Below, one piece after another: positions 8,091 through 16,350 of a stretch of 61,941 bases of DNA (positions are counted from its first letter, which is position 1; every line of letters begins with the position of its first letter). Source of the DNA: an uncultured Lachnospiraceae bacterium (GTDB taxonomy: Bacteria > Bacillota > Clostridia > Lachnospirales > Lachnospiraceae); assembly GCA_900546495.1 (NCBI GenBank), contig URDN01000010.1, forward strand, positions 1 through 61,941, written 5' to 3'. The notes under the pieces are model-generated. The model did not search any database. It was not told where the DNA came from and worked only from the letters and a program-made list of their open reading frames with translations. Both the position numbers and the translations under genes were made by a program.

Positions 8091-8801
8091 ATGGAACAAG
8101 CAGATATTTTAATCGTTGATGACAATCCTGAAATCCGGGAAATCATACAAATTCTCCTTTCCGGAGAAGGCTATCAGGTTCACGAAGCTGCCAACGGTCA
8201 TCAGGCACTTTTGCTATTAAAACAAACTTCTTTTGACCTGATCATTCTGGATATTATGATGCCGGGACTCAACGGCTATCAAACCTGTCTGGAAATACGC
8301 AAAATAAGTAACGCACCGATTCTTTTCTTAAGTGCCCGCACACAGGAAAGCGACAAAACCCTTGGGTTTTCCAGCGGCGGCGACGATTATCTGGCAAAAC
8401 CGTTTTCTTATGCCGAACTGGTAATCCGCGTCAAAGCCCTGCTTCGCAGATATCAGGTATATCAGGGAAAACCAAATGTTCCTGCACAAACTTCAAAAAT
8501 CACCTATGCACAGTTAACGCTGAATGAGCAAACACAAAAAGTCACGCAAAAAAACATTCCCGTAGACCTGACAGATACGGAATATTCCATCCTGCATTTA
8601 TTACTGACACATCAGGGACAGATTTTTTCCACGGAACATCTCTACGAATCTATCTGGAACGAACCTTATTACTATGGAGCGAATAATGTCATCATGGTTC
8701 ATATTCGAAATCTGCGGCGAAAAATTGAAGATGATCCGAAAAATCCAACGTTGATCAAAACTGTCTGGGGAAGGGGCTACCGCTGTGACAAAGAAGGTTA
8801 A
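8091..8801 (+). CDS. OmpR/VanR-type response regulator
   Basis: 236 residues: receiver domain (1-120) with acidic pocket D10-D11, phosphorylation site Asp54 (ILDIMMPGL) and Lys103, then a winged-helix DNA-binding domain ending HIRNLRRKIEDDP...VWGRGYRCD. It overlaps the start of the kinase gene by 17 bases, so the two are co-translated. The closest general type is VanR. The target may be the divergent PhlG-like gene or itself. Confidence 0.9.
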   Translation: MEQADILIVDDNPEIREIIQILLSGEGYQVHEAANGHQALLLLKQTSFDLIILDIMMPGLNGYQTCLEIRKISNAPILFLSARTQESDKTLGFSSGGDDYLAKPFSYAELVIRVKALLRRYQVYQGKPNVPAQTSKITYAQLTLNEQTQKVTQKNIPVDLTDTEYSILHLLLTHQGQIFSTEHLYESIWNEPYYYGANNVIMVHIRNLRRKIEDDPKNPTLIKTVWGRGYRCDKEG

Positions 8802-10242
8802 TCGAAAAAAAACACTATCTCACGCAAACCATTTTTCTGTTCTCCACGGCAAAAATCCACTCTGGAAAATTCCTCGGATCCGCCTGCAGTTCCTTGTAAC
8901 GATCCTGCTTTCCTTCCTGCTTGCAATCGGCGGTTTCTCCCTGACCTGGCATATGATGCCCTGCGCATGGAAAATTGTCCGTCATATCCCTGGTATAGAT
9001 CTGGATCGGGATGCCCTGAAAAGTGAACTTACAGAACGTGCAAAAAACTATGATCTGCCCTCTTCCGAAAACAATGAGCAGGAACAGGCTGCGTTCCAGT
9101 CATTTTTCGACTCTCTGGATTCCTACACCGGCATCGCAATTTACAGTGGCGATGAACATTACATTCGTACACAGCATACCGCTGACATCGTTTACAGTAA
9201 GAACTGGAATTTCTTTACCAACATGATTTTTCAGATCACATATAGTAATTATGCAAGCGTGTTACCACTGAACGGAATTGAAGATTATTTTCAAATAGAA
9301 CTAGATTTTAGAAACGGAACTGGAGAACTCTACATTTCCAGTTTCCATAACTCCAAGCTGACCATTCCATGGTTCCTGTTTTCCATCGGAGTTGCACTCT
9401 TTCTGCTGCTGTTACTGCCACTTTTGTTTTTGCGAAAAAAAGTACAGAACATCGGGATTCTAAAAGACCACATTTTGCAAATGTCCGGTGGCGACTTAAA
9501 TCAACCGATCCGTCCCATGGGAAATGATGAACTTGGCATTCTGGCACAGGAACTGGATCAGATGCGCAGTACATTGTACAGCAACATACAACAGGAAACA
9601 GAAAGCCGCCGTGCCAATCAGGATCTCATCACCGCTATGTCTCACGACTTACGCACACCGCTGACCATTTTGCACGGTTATCTGGATATTCTGGCCCTTG
9701 GCCGTAATCCTGATCAGCAATCCGAATACATCCGTCGCTGTCTGCAAAAAACAGAGGACATTCAGCAGCTCACTGACCGCATGTTTGAATATTCTCTCGT
9801 TTATGAACCACCGCAATTCCAGGTTCTGACACCACTTCCACTCAAGGATCTTCAGCTTACTCTCACGGAGCATCTGGATTTTCTTCGCCTTGCAGGATTT
9901 CAGACATCAGAAACCTTTGCCCCCTTATCCGGTCAAATGAAAGGTGATGAAGCATCTCTGAAACGATTGTTTCAAAACCTGTTTTCCAATATCTTAAAAT
10001 ACGGAGACAAATCAGAACCCGTTACTTTACAGTTTTCTGTTGAAAATGACACCTGTCAGATCACACTTTCCAACACAGTAAAACTGATTCATTCCGACAT
10101 TGAAAGTAATCAGATTGGTTTGAAAAGTGCGGAAAAAATCGCCGAACTGCATCACGGCACACTGACATTCTGTCAAACGAAAGAAAATCAATTCATCGTA
10201 ACCGTAACACTTCCTGTGTTTCTGCGAAAAAATGGCACCTGA
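8785..10242 (+). CDS. VanS-like sensor histidine kinase
   Basis: 485 residues starting with GTG. Membrane helix at about residues 34-56, extracytoplasmic sensor of about 135 residues, second helix at 193-215, HAMP linker, HisKA motif MSHDLRTPLTILHGY with His287, and an ATPase domain with N-box LFQNLFSNILKYGD. The usual G1 box DxGxG is absent; the segment reads from SNTVKLIHSD to SNQIGLKSAEKIAELHHG, a shortened lid seen in a VanS-like subgroup of Clostridia. The stop codon lies inside the terminator stem. The signal is unknown. Confidence 0.88.
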   Translation: MTKKVNRKKTLSHANHFSVLHGKNPLWKIPRIRLQFLVTILLSFLLAIGGFSLTWHMMPCAWKIVRHIPGIDLDRDALKSELTERAKNYDLPSSENNEQEQAAFQSFFDSLDSYTGIAIYSGDEHYIRTQHTADIVYSKNWNFFTNMIFQITYSNYASVLPLNGIEDYFQIELDFRNGTGELYISSFHNSKLTIPWFLFSIGVALFLLLLLPLLFLRKKVQNIGILKDHILQMSGGDLNQPIRPMGNDELGILAQELDQMRSTLYSNIQQETESRRANQDLITAMSHDLRTPLTILHGYLDILALGRNPDQQSEYIRRCLQKTEDIQQLTDRMFEYSLVYEPPQFQVLTPLPLKDLQLTLTEHLDFLRLAGFQTSETFAPLSGQMKGDEASLKRLFQNLFSNILKYGDKSEPVTLQFSVENDTCQITLSNTVKLIHSDIESNQIGLKSAEKIAELHHGTLTFCQTKENQFIVTVTLPVFLRKNGT

Positions 10243-10272
10243 TGATAATATTATCCATCAGATGCCATTTTT
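10227..10272. terminator. Terminator after the two-component system
   Basis: AAAAATGGCACCTGATG pairs with CATCAGATGCCATTTTT around an 11-base AT loop. The kinase stop codon is in the stem. The rest of the gap to secA (10273-10401) shows nothing certain. Confidence 0.88.
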
Positions 10273-10401
10273 ATATTTCATATATTATTCTGCAATTTTG
10301 TACAATTCATACAACTGCAACATGCTTAGCACTCTCTGCAACCAATATATTATTGTTTATTATTTGCAGGCCTGCAAAATCCAAACAGCACGGATATAGA
10401 T

Positions 10402-12963
10402 TTATGCCATTCTTCCGCAACACTGTTTATATTTCTTGCCACTTCCACACGGACACGGATCATTCGGATAAACTTTTTTCGTTTCACGTGTCTTTGGTGC
10501 TCTCTGCGTGGAATCATCTTTGTTTGTTCCGGTTACTTTGGCAACTTCTTCACGCTCTACCTTCTGCTCTACTTTGATATGATACAACAGGCGAATGGTC
10601 TCTTCCTGAATGTTTGCTGTCATATCGTCAAACATTTCAAAACCTGCCATCTTGTACTCAACCAACGGATCTCTCTGTCCATAAGCCTGCAGACCAATAC
10701 CTTCACGAAGGATCTCCATATCATCAATATGATCCATCCATTTACGGTCGATAGTTTTCAACAGAACGACACGCTCCAGCTCACGGATCATTTCTGCCTC
10801 CGGGAACTCAGCTTCTTTTGCCTCATATAATTTCACTGCCCGCTCTTTGAGCATATGTTTTAACTCATTTGCATTCAGGCTCTGAATCTCATCAGATAAC
10901 GGCTGCATCGGAATAACCGGAATCAGTAACTCGTTCAGCTCCAGAACATCCCAGTTTTTGCCTTCTTCGTCAGATACGCAGTGATCTACAGTATCTTCTA
11001 CACGATCTGTAATCATCTTGTAGATGGCATTGCGCATATTTTCGCCATCCAGTACACGACGACGTTCACCATAAATGATCTCTCTCTGATCATTCATAAC
11101 CTGATCGTACTCCAACAGGTTTTTACGGATACCAAAGTTGTTACCCTCGATCTTCTCCTGCGCTTTTTCAATCGCATTGGAAAGCATCTTATGCTCAATC
11201 TGCTCACCATAAGGAACACCAATGGCATTGAACATATTAATCAGTTTCTCAGAACCGAACAGACGCATCAGATCATCTTCCAGAGAAATGTAGAAACGGG
11301 ACTCACCAGGATCTCCCTGTCGACCGGAACGACCTCGCAGCTGATTATCAATACGGCGTGATTCATGACGCTCTGTACCAATGATCTTCAGACCACCTGC
11401 AGCTTTTGCCTCATCATCCAGCTTGATATCAGTACCACGACCAGCCATGTTGGTTGCGATGGTAACCGCACCATGCACACCGGCCTGCGCAACGATCTCT
11501 GCCTCAAGTTCATGGAATTTTGCATTCAACACGCTGTGCTGAATACCTTCTTTTTTCAGCATTCTGCTTAAAAGCTCAGAAGTTTCAATCGTAATCGTAC
11601 CAACCAGAACCGGCTGACCGGTTGCATGTGCCTTCACAACTTCCTGCACAACAGCTTCAAATTTTTCCTGTTTTGTCTTATATACCGCATCTTCCTTATC
11701 AATACGTGCAACCGGACGGTTGGTCGGAATTTCGATAACGTCCATGCCATAAATATCTCGGAACTCTTTTTCTTCTGTCAGGGCAGTACCTGTCATACCT
11801 GCTTTTTTCTTATATTTATTAAAGAAGTTCTGGAACGTAATCGTTGCAAGTGTTTTACTCTCACGTTTTACTTTTACATGCTCTTTTGCCTCGATTGCCT
11901 GATGCAGACCATCAGAGTAACGACGTCCCGGCATGATACGTCCTGTAAACTCATCAACGATGAGAATCTGGTCATCTGCAACAACATAATCCTGATCACG
12001 GTGCATTAAATTGTGTGCACGCAGAGCAAGAATGATATTGTGCTGAATCTCAAGGTTCTCTGCATCTGCAAGGTTATCGATCTTGAAGAATTTCTCAACC
12101 TTCTCCACACCTTCCTGTGTCAGATTGATGACTTTATCTTTCTCATTTACGATGAAATCACCGGTCTCCTCGATCTCAATACCCATAATGGCATCCATTT
12201 TGGAAAACTCCTGACTTGCCTCACCACGTTTCATCTGTCTTGCAAGAATATCACATGCCTCATACAGCTTTGTGGATTTGCCACTCTGACCGGAAATGAT
12301 CAGCGGTGTACGCGCCTCATCGATCAAAACAGAGTCAACCTCATCGATGATCGCATAGTGCAGATCACGCTGAACCAGCTGCTCTTTGTAAATAACCATG
12401 TTATCACGCAGATAATCGAAACCAAGTTCATTATTGGTAACGTAAGTAATATCACACTCATATGCTTTCTTACGCGCATCATGATCCATATCATTTAACA
12501 CAACACCAACGGTGAGTCCCAGAAACTCATGTACTTTTCCCATCCACTCAGCATCACGCTTTGCCAGATAGTCATTGACTGTAACGATATGAACACCTTT
12601 TCCTTCCAGTGCATTCAGATATGCAGGAGATGTGGAAACAAGTGTCTTACCTTCACCAGTCTTCATCTCAGCGATACGTCCCTGATGAAGAACAATTCCA
12701 CCGATGAGCTGTACACGGTAATGCTCCATGCCAAGCACACGTTTTGCAGCTTCACGAACGGTTGCAAATGCCTCCGGAAGCAGATCGTCCAGCGTCTCTC
12801 CTTTTGCAAGTCTTTCTTTATATTCTTTTGTCTTACCACGCAGTTCCTCATCAGATAATGCCTGCATCTGTGGGCGAAGTGACTCGATCTTGTCAGCGAT
12901 CGCATAAACAGATTTCAGCTCTCGTTCACTGTGGGTTCCAAAAATTTTTTCTATAATACTCAT
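10402..12963 (-). CDS. secA: Preprotein translocase ATPase SecA
   Basis: 853 residues. Nucleotide-binding domain 1 contains GEGKT and DEVD, the second ATPase domain has the GTERHESRRIDNQLRGRSGRQGD motif, and the C-terminus ends with the zinc-binding SEC-C tail YPNDPCPCGSGKKYKQCCG. SecA pushes unfolded preproteins through SecYEG at the membrane. The start at 12963 (MSIIEKIFG) follows an AGG-rich stretch and matches other SecA N-termini; 16 extra codons upstream are not needed. Confidence 0.97.
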   Translation of the reverse strand: MSIIEKIFGTHSERELKSVYAIADKIESLRPQMQALSDEELRGKTKEYKERLAKGETLDDLLPEAFATVREAAKRVLGMEHYRVQLIGGIVLHQGRIAEMKTGEGKTLVSTSPAYLNALEGKGVHIVTVNDYLAKRDAEWMGKVHEFLGLTVGVVLNDMDHDARKKAYECDITYVTNNELGFDYLRDNMVIYKEQLVQRDLHYAIIDEVDSVLIDEARTPLIISGQSGKSTKLYEACDILARQMKRGEASQEFSKMDAIMGIEIEETGDFIVNEKDKVINLTQEGVEKVEKFFKIDNLADAENLEIQHNIILALRAHNLMHRDQDYVVADDQILIVDEFTGRIMPGRRYSDGLHQAIEAKEHVKVKRESKTLATITFQNFFNKYKKKAGMTGTALTEEKEFRDIYGMDVIEIPTNRPVARIDKEDAVYKTKQEKFEAVVQEVVKAHATGQPVLVGTITIETSELLSRMLKKEGIQHSVLNAKFHELEAEIVAQAGVHGAVTIATNMAGRGTDIKLDDEAKAAGGLKIIGTERHESRRIDNQLRGRSGRQGDPGESRFYISLEDDLMRLFGSEKLINMFNAIGVPYGEQIEHKMLSNAIEKAQEKIEGNNFGIRKNLLEYDQVMNDQREIIYGERRRVLDGENMRNAIYKMITDRVEDTVDHCVSDEEGKNWDVLELNELLIPVIPMQPLSDEIQSLNANELKHMLKERAVKLYEAKEAEFPEAEMIRELERVVLLKTIDRKWMDHIDDMEILREGIGLQAYGQRDPLVEYKMAGFEMFDDMTANIQEETIRLLYHIKVEQKVEREEVAKVTGTNKDDSTQRAPKTRETKKVYPNDPCPCGSGKKYKQCCGRMA

Positions 12964-13163
12964 GTATTTATCCTGTACCTTTCTTTCTCTACGGTAGTAA
13001 CCGCCAAACATACTCTCTTATTTTACCACCGAATAGATTATCACACAATACACAAAGCAGTAAACGATTTGTGAACTTTTTATAAACGGAACATTTTTTG
13101 TATACAAATTTGTCTTCTTTATGCTATACTTTTTAATCGAATATACAAAAGGAGGATTTCATT

Positions 13164-13421
13164 ATGAGTTATTTATACAAAACAAAAGGAACCTGTTCCA
13201 CTCTGATCGAAGTAGAGCTGGATGGACATGTTGTAAAAGATGTAAAATTCACCGGTGGATGCAACGGTAACCTCAAAGCTATCCCGAAACTTGTGCAGGG
13301 GCTGACCGTAGAGCAGGTAGAGGAAAAACTTTCCGGCATCTCATGTTCCGGACGTCCGACCTCCTGTGGTGACCAGCTTGCCAAGGCCTGTCGCGCAGCA
13401 TTAGAGGCTCAGAACGCATAA
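13164..13421 (+). CDS. TSCPD domain protein (TIGR03905-like)
   Basis: An 85-residue protein consisting of one TSCPD domain. Cysteines occur at CSTL, GGCNGNLKAI and SGISCSGRPTSCGDQLAKA, the spacing of the domain found at the C-terminus of some ribonucleotide reductases and as stand-alone proteins in Clostridia. A metal-binding role is suspected for the family; the molecular function is unknown. A clear AGGAGG site precedes the start. Divergent from secA. Confidence 0.88.
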   Translation: MSYLYKTKGTCSTLIEVELDGHVVKDVKFTGGCNGNLKAIPKLVQGLTVEQVEEKLSGISCSGRPTSCGDQLAKACRAALEAQNA

Positions 13422-13454
13422 GAATAACGTTACCACACTGAAACAGGAACATGC

Positions 13455-13548
13455 AAAAAGCATCTGACAGAAACATTTATCTCTGGTAAAGCAGACATTC
13501 GCAATCCGCTTTCGCTACTTGCCGGAAAATCTGTCAGATGCTTTTTTT
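13455..13548 (+). terminator. Terminator whose loop contains a module A repeat
   Basis: AGCATCTGACAG and CTGTCAGATGC are followed by seven T. The 60-base loop holds a copy of the GTAAAGCRGACATTCGC repeat (13486-13522), so the terminator appears to have been invaded by the element without losing its stem. Confidence 0.8.
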
Positions 13549-13560
13549 ATTTATTGATCG

Positions 13561-13724
13561 GTAAAGCGGACATTCGCAATCCGCTTTCGCTACTTGCTCA
13601 TGAACGCAGTCGCTTTGCGACCTGTCAGTGGGAGCTTTTAACTCCCACTGACATAAGCATCCCCCTTACCCACCGCTTAGTGCTCTACGCACTCGAAGCT
13701 TGGGAATGCTTATTCTGCGTTCAA
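13561..13724 (+). repeat. Intergenic modular repeat, modules A-B, near full length
   Basis: Module A (GTAAAGCGGACATTCGC..., AAAGCGGA/TCCGCTTT stem) is followed by GTCGC/GCGAC and TCAGTGGGAG/CTCCCACTGA stems. Module B is framed by ATAAGCAT and GGGAATGCTTAT. It is directly tandem with the copy in the preceding terminator and is the same unit as 60381-60546 in opposite orientation. Confidence 0.88.
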
Positions 13725-13801
13725 ATTATCTGATAGCTCTTTATATCTTTTATTCATTTCTGTTTATTTATATTTTTTTGATATTTTTTTCTAATTTTAT
13801 A

Positions 13802-13830
13802 TTGACAAGTTGTATATTGTCTGTTATTAT
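13802..13830 (+). promoter_or_regulatory. Strong sigma-A promoter of the repeat RNA
   Basis: TTGACA (13802-13807), a 17-base spacer, then TATTAT (13825-13830). The -35 is perfect and the spacing optimal. Transcription would start near 13837. No gene lies within 850 bases downstream except through the terminator at 14416. Confidence 0.75.
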
Positions 13831-13880
13831 GAGTACAACAAATAAAGAACTTAACAAGTTCTTCAAAAACTACAGAAAGC

Positions 13881-14176
13881 GAGGTACAGACCACCGAAAA
13901 CCTAATTTAAACTTCAAAACGATACTAAGCATAGGAGGTACAGTCCAATCTACATTTAAATTTTAGCTTCATTTATTATAACGAAAGAGGTACGGTCCAA
14001 TGAAATAGTTATTCAAACTTTCATCATTTAAATTTTTGAAAACGAGGTATAGTCCAATGAAATAGTTATTTTCTTTTCATAATTTAAATTTTTGAAACGG
14101 AGTATCGACCAATGGACAGGTAAATGAATTAATTTAATCTTAGAACAATACATAGTTGGAGGTACAGTCCACCAGA
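13881..14176 (+). repeat. Six-unit tandem array of about 55 bases per unit
   Basis: Conserved core GAGGTACAGTCCA, with variants GAGGTACGGTCCA, GAGGTATAGTCCA and GAGTATCGACCA. Units three and four also share the next 15 bases (ATGAAATAGTTATT). The core is well kept and the spacers have diverged, as expected for a functional element and not for recent slippage. Confidence 0.8.
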
Positions 14177-14415
14177 GATTAAAGTAATCAGCAGTGTTTT
14201 CTGATACCAGAATTGAATACATGACAGTTACCATAGTAAAAGAGGATCAAGATTCAGATGGCAACGTTCAGATATGAATCGGATCAAAAAGTCATGATGA
14301 AAGAGATTTGATGAAGTAACAGGAAAGGCTCAAAAAGAAAATTGAATCGAAAAATTGCATAGTGAGACATATCAAAAGAAAACGGAGGTTAATTCCATTG
14401 GAGAGTATATGTTAT

Positions 14416-14466
14416 TAAGGCTACATTGATATCTGTAAAACAAACAGTGTTGATGTAGCCTTTTCC
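14416..14466 (+). terminator. Terminator of the repeat RNA
   Basis: GGCTACATTGATATCTGT pairs with ACAGTGTTGATGTAGCC around a short A-rich loop, then TTTT. It closes the transcription unit opened at 13802. Confidence 0.82.
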
Positions 14467-14510
14467 AGTGCACTTCTATCGTTCAAAAACGCTTAACTAA
14501 AGTTCTTTCT

Positions 14511-14563
14511 TGTAAAGCGGACATTCGCAATCCGCTTTCAGCGTGGGAATGCTTATTCTGCGG
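14511..14563 (+). repeat. Intergenic repeat, internally deleted A-B copy
   Basis: The first 30 bases of module A are joined directly to the last 20 bases of module B (GGGAATGCTTATTCTGCG). The middle of the unit is missing. Confidence 0.8.
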
Positions 14564-14687
14564 TAAAACACTTCTCTGAAAATCTCTGCCAGTTGTTTTC
14601 TATTGACACTCTTCTTCTGTAGGTGTAATCTAGTATTGAAAACTACATGTTGTCGTTTTTATGAACGACAGGAAAGGTACTAAATAC

Positions 14688-15545
14688 ATGAAAGAGATTA
14701 TCATCACTACTGAGAGTGGTTCCGATCTTCCGGAAAACCTTGTAAAAAAATACGATATAAAAGTTATTCCTATGCATATTGTCATGGACAACACTTCCTA
14801 TGCAGATGGAACTATCAGCGTAGATAAAATCTACGAATACTATAATGAAACTAAAAAAATCCCGACAACTTCCGCAGTAAATGTCGGCGAATATATTGAC
14901 TTTTTCAATGAAATCCGTGCTGAGCACCCAGATTGTGTCATCATGCATCTGGCATACTCCTCTCTGGCTTCTTCTACTTATCAGAATGCAGAGATTGCGA
15001 TTCGCGAATTTGAAGACATTTATCTGATTGATACCAGAAACGTATCCGGCGGCTGCACTGCTCATCTTGCAAAGGCATATGAGATCATTCATGCAAAGAA
15101 AGATACTGTGACAGATTACAAAGCTCTGGCTGACGAAATTGAATCCTGGAACAAGAAAGTATTCTGTTCTTTTATTCCGGGTAACTTAGATTACCTGAAA
15201 GCAGGCGGACGTGTATCCAATGCTGCATACCTTGGTGCTACCCTGCTTCGTCTGAAACCGCTGATTGAGATCGTAGACGGAAAGCTTCTGGCTTCGAAAA
15301 AATACCGCGGTTCTATTGAAAAATTTGTGGATACATATATGGAAGAATATCTGGCAAAACATGATGTTTCCAGAAAATGTCTGTATCTGATGTACTCAAA
15401 AGGACTTTCTCAGGCAGCTCTTGACCGTATGAAAGAAAATGCGATCCGATTTGGATTTGAGAGTTATGAGTATGTTATGACAGGATGTGTTATCAGCTGT
15501 CATAGTGGTCCGGGGGCAATTGGCTTGGCCGGATGCTGCGAATAA
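14688..15545 (+). CDS. DegV family fatty-acid-binding protein
   Basis: 285 residues with the DegV features: ITTESGSDLPENLVKKY at the N-terminus, the TTSAVNVGEY loop, HLAYSSLASSTYQNAEIA, and GCVISCHSGPGAIGL near the end. DegV/FakB proteins bind a single fatty acid and can present it to the kinase FakA for phospholipid synthesis. Start at 14688 (MKEIIITTES), with AGGAAAGG upstream; the ATG nine codons earlier has no site. Whether it serves FakA cannot be seen here since no fakA is adjacent. Confidence 0.92.
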   Translation: MKEIIITTESGSDLPENLVKKYDIKVIPMHIVMDNTSYADGTISVDKIYEYYNETKKIPTTSAVNVGEYIDFFNEIRAEHPDCVIMHLAYSSLASSTYQNAEIAIREFEDIYLIDTRNVSGGCTAHLAKAYEIIHAKKDTVTDYKALADEIESWNKKVFCSFIPGNLDYLKAGGRVSNAAYLGATLLRLKPLIEIVDGKLLASKKYRGSIEKFVDTYMEEYLAKHDVSRKCLYLMYSKGLSQAALDRMKENAIRFGFESYEYVMTGCVISCHSGPGAIGLAGCCE

Positions 15546-15602
15546 TAATTCCTTCGCATGTTTTTGATAAAAATTCTGTGATGTTTAGATTTTAATTTTA
15601 CG

Positions 15603-15672
15603 AAAAAATTCCTGTATTTTGCATCACGCAGGCTAAAACGCCTTGCGTTGATGAAAAATACAGGAATTTTCT
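15603..15672. terminator. Terminator of degV with a very long stem
   Basis: About 25 paired bases (AAATTCCTGTATTTT... / ...AAAATACAGGAATTT) with an inner CATCACGCA/TGCGTTGATG pairing and the apical AGGC-TAAAAC-GCCT hairpin. Confidence 0.85.
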
Positions 15673-15714
15673 ATTTACTCTTTGATTTCTAAAACAGTTC
15701 TACATGAAGTATTT

Positions 15715-15764
15715 TGTAAAGCGGACATTCGCAATCTGCTTTCGCTACTTGCTCATGAACGCAA
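15715..15764 (+). repeat. Intergenic repeat, module A
   Basis: TGTAAAGCGGACATTCGCAA through CTCATGAACGCAAA, truncated after the first hairpin. Confidence 0.82.
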
Positions 15765-15781
15765 ATTCTTTTGTCATTTAA

Positions 15782-16096
15782 CTAATTTACAAACTTCACT
15801 GCGGTACCATATGCGATGACCTCAGCTGCTCCCTGAATGATTGCAGATGTTGCAAAACGTACATTTACGACTGCATCTGCGCCCATCTGCTCTGCTTCGT
15901 CAATCATCCGGTGAATTGCCAGATCTCTTGCTTCGTTCATCATTTCTGTGTAAGCTTTCATCTCTCCACCAACCAGATTTTTGAAACTTGCCCCGATATC
16001 TCTGCCAATGTTTTTACACTGGATAGTGCTTCCTTTTACCATTCCAAGCATTCCAAGTTCTTTTCCAGAAATATAATCTGTGTTTACTAATACCAT
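15782..16096 (-). CDS. YbjQ/UPF0145 family protein
   Basis: 104 residues of the YbjQ_1 (PF01906) type: TTDYI-like start, SKNLVGGEMKAYTEMM-like centre, ADAVVNVRFATS and a C-terminal YGTAVKF strand. Members form ring-shaped pentamers; a heavy-metal-binding role was proposed but the function is unknown. The start at 16096 has GGGAGG upstream; the longer frame starts inside it. Flanked on both sides by repeat copies. Confidence 0.88.
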   Translation of the reverse strand: MVLVNTDYISGKELGMLGMVKGSTIQCKNIGRDIGASFKNLVGGEMKAYTEMMNEARDLAIHRMIDEAEQMGADAVVNVRFATSAIIQGAAEVIAYGTAVKFVN

Positions 16097-16206
16097 GATG
16101 TGATTCCTCCCATTTTCTAAAATCTCTCTGCTCCCCATACAACAATCAAGTAACTATGTCAGCGCACGCGGTCCAAACTTCCGCCTCAAATCTAACATAT
16201 AATTGA

Positions 16207-16292
16207 TTTGAACGCAGAATAATCATTCCCCCGCTTCAAGTGCGTAGAGCACTAAGCGGGGGGTAAGGGGGGATGCTTATGTCCGCTTTACG
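16207..16292 (-). repeat. Intergenic repeat, B module plus end of A, inverted
   Basis: TTTGAACGCAGAATAATCATTCCC to GGATGCTTATGTCCGCTTTAC, with the CGCTT-AGTGC stem. The central TCAGTGGGAG hairpin is missing. It lies just upstream of ybjQ. Confidence 0.82.
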
Positions 16293-16350
16293 CCATCTCC
16301 TAATTCCGCATGTTGTTATTATAGCATAGGCTGTATGAGATATGTTGATT

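Larger units (their letters stand above)
13837..14466 (+). ncRNA. Candidate large non-coding RNA built from seven GAGGTA-TCCA repeats
   Basis: About 630 bases with its own promoter and terminator and no credible coding frame. A motif close to GAGGTACAGTCCAATG recurs with the GG at 13883, 13937, 13989, 14046, about 14101 and 14161 (54, 52, 57, 55 and 60 apart), and a degenerate seventh is at 14387. Between motifs are AT-rich spacers that share ATTTAAATTTTTGAAAACG. Each motif can fold as a short hairpin, G(G)U-ANNG-(U/A)CC, with loops ACAG, ACGG, AUAG or AUCG. The motif also resembles a Shine-Dalgarno site; in three units an ATG follows it after exactly nine bases and stops after one or two codons. 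I do not recognise the class; it is not OLE, 6S, tmRNA or a CRISPR array. Confidence 0.65.

Noticed and set aside
13883..14175. CRISPR array
   Set aside because: Core repeats are only about 13 bases, vary in sequence, and spacers share sequence. No cas genes are near.
13883..14175. Tandem guanidine-II (mini-ykkC) type riboswitch
   Set aside because: Loops ANNG recall ACGR, but the stems are too short, there are seven copies in place of two, and no transporter gene follows.
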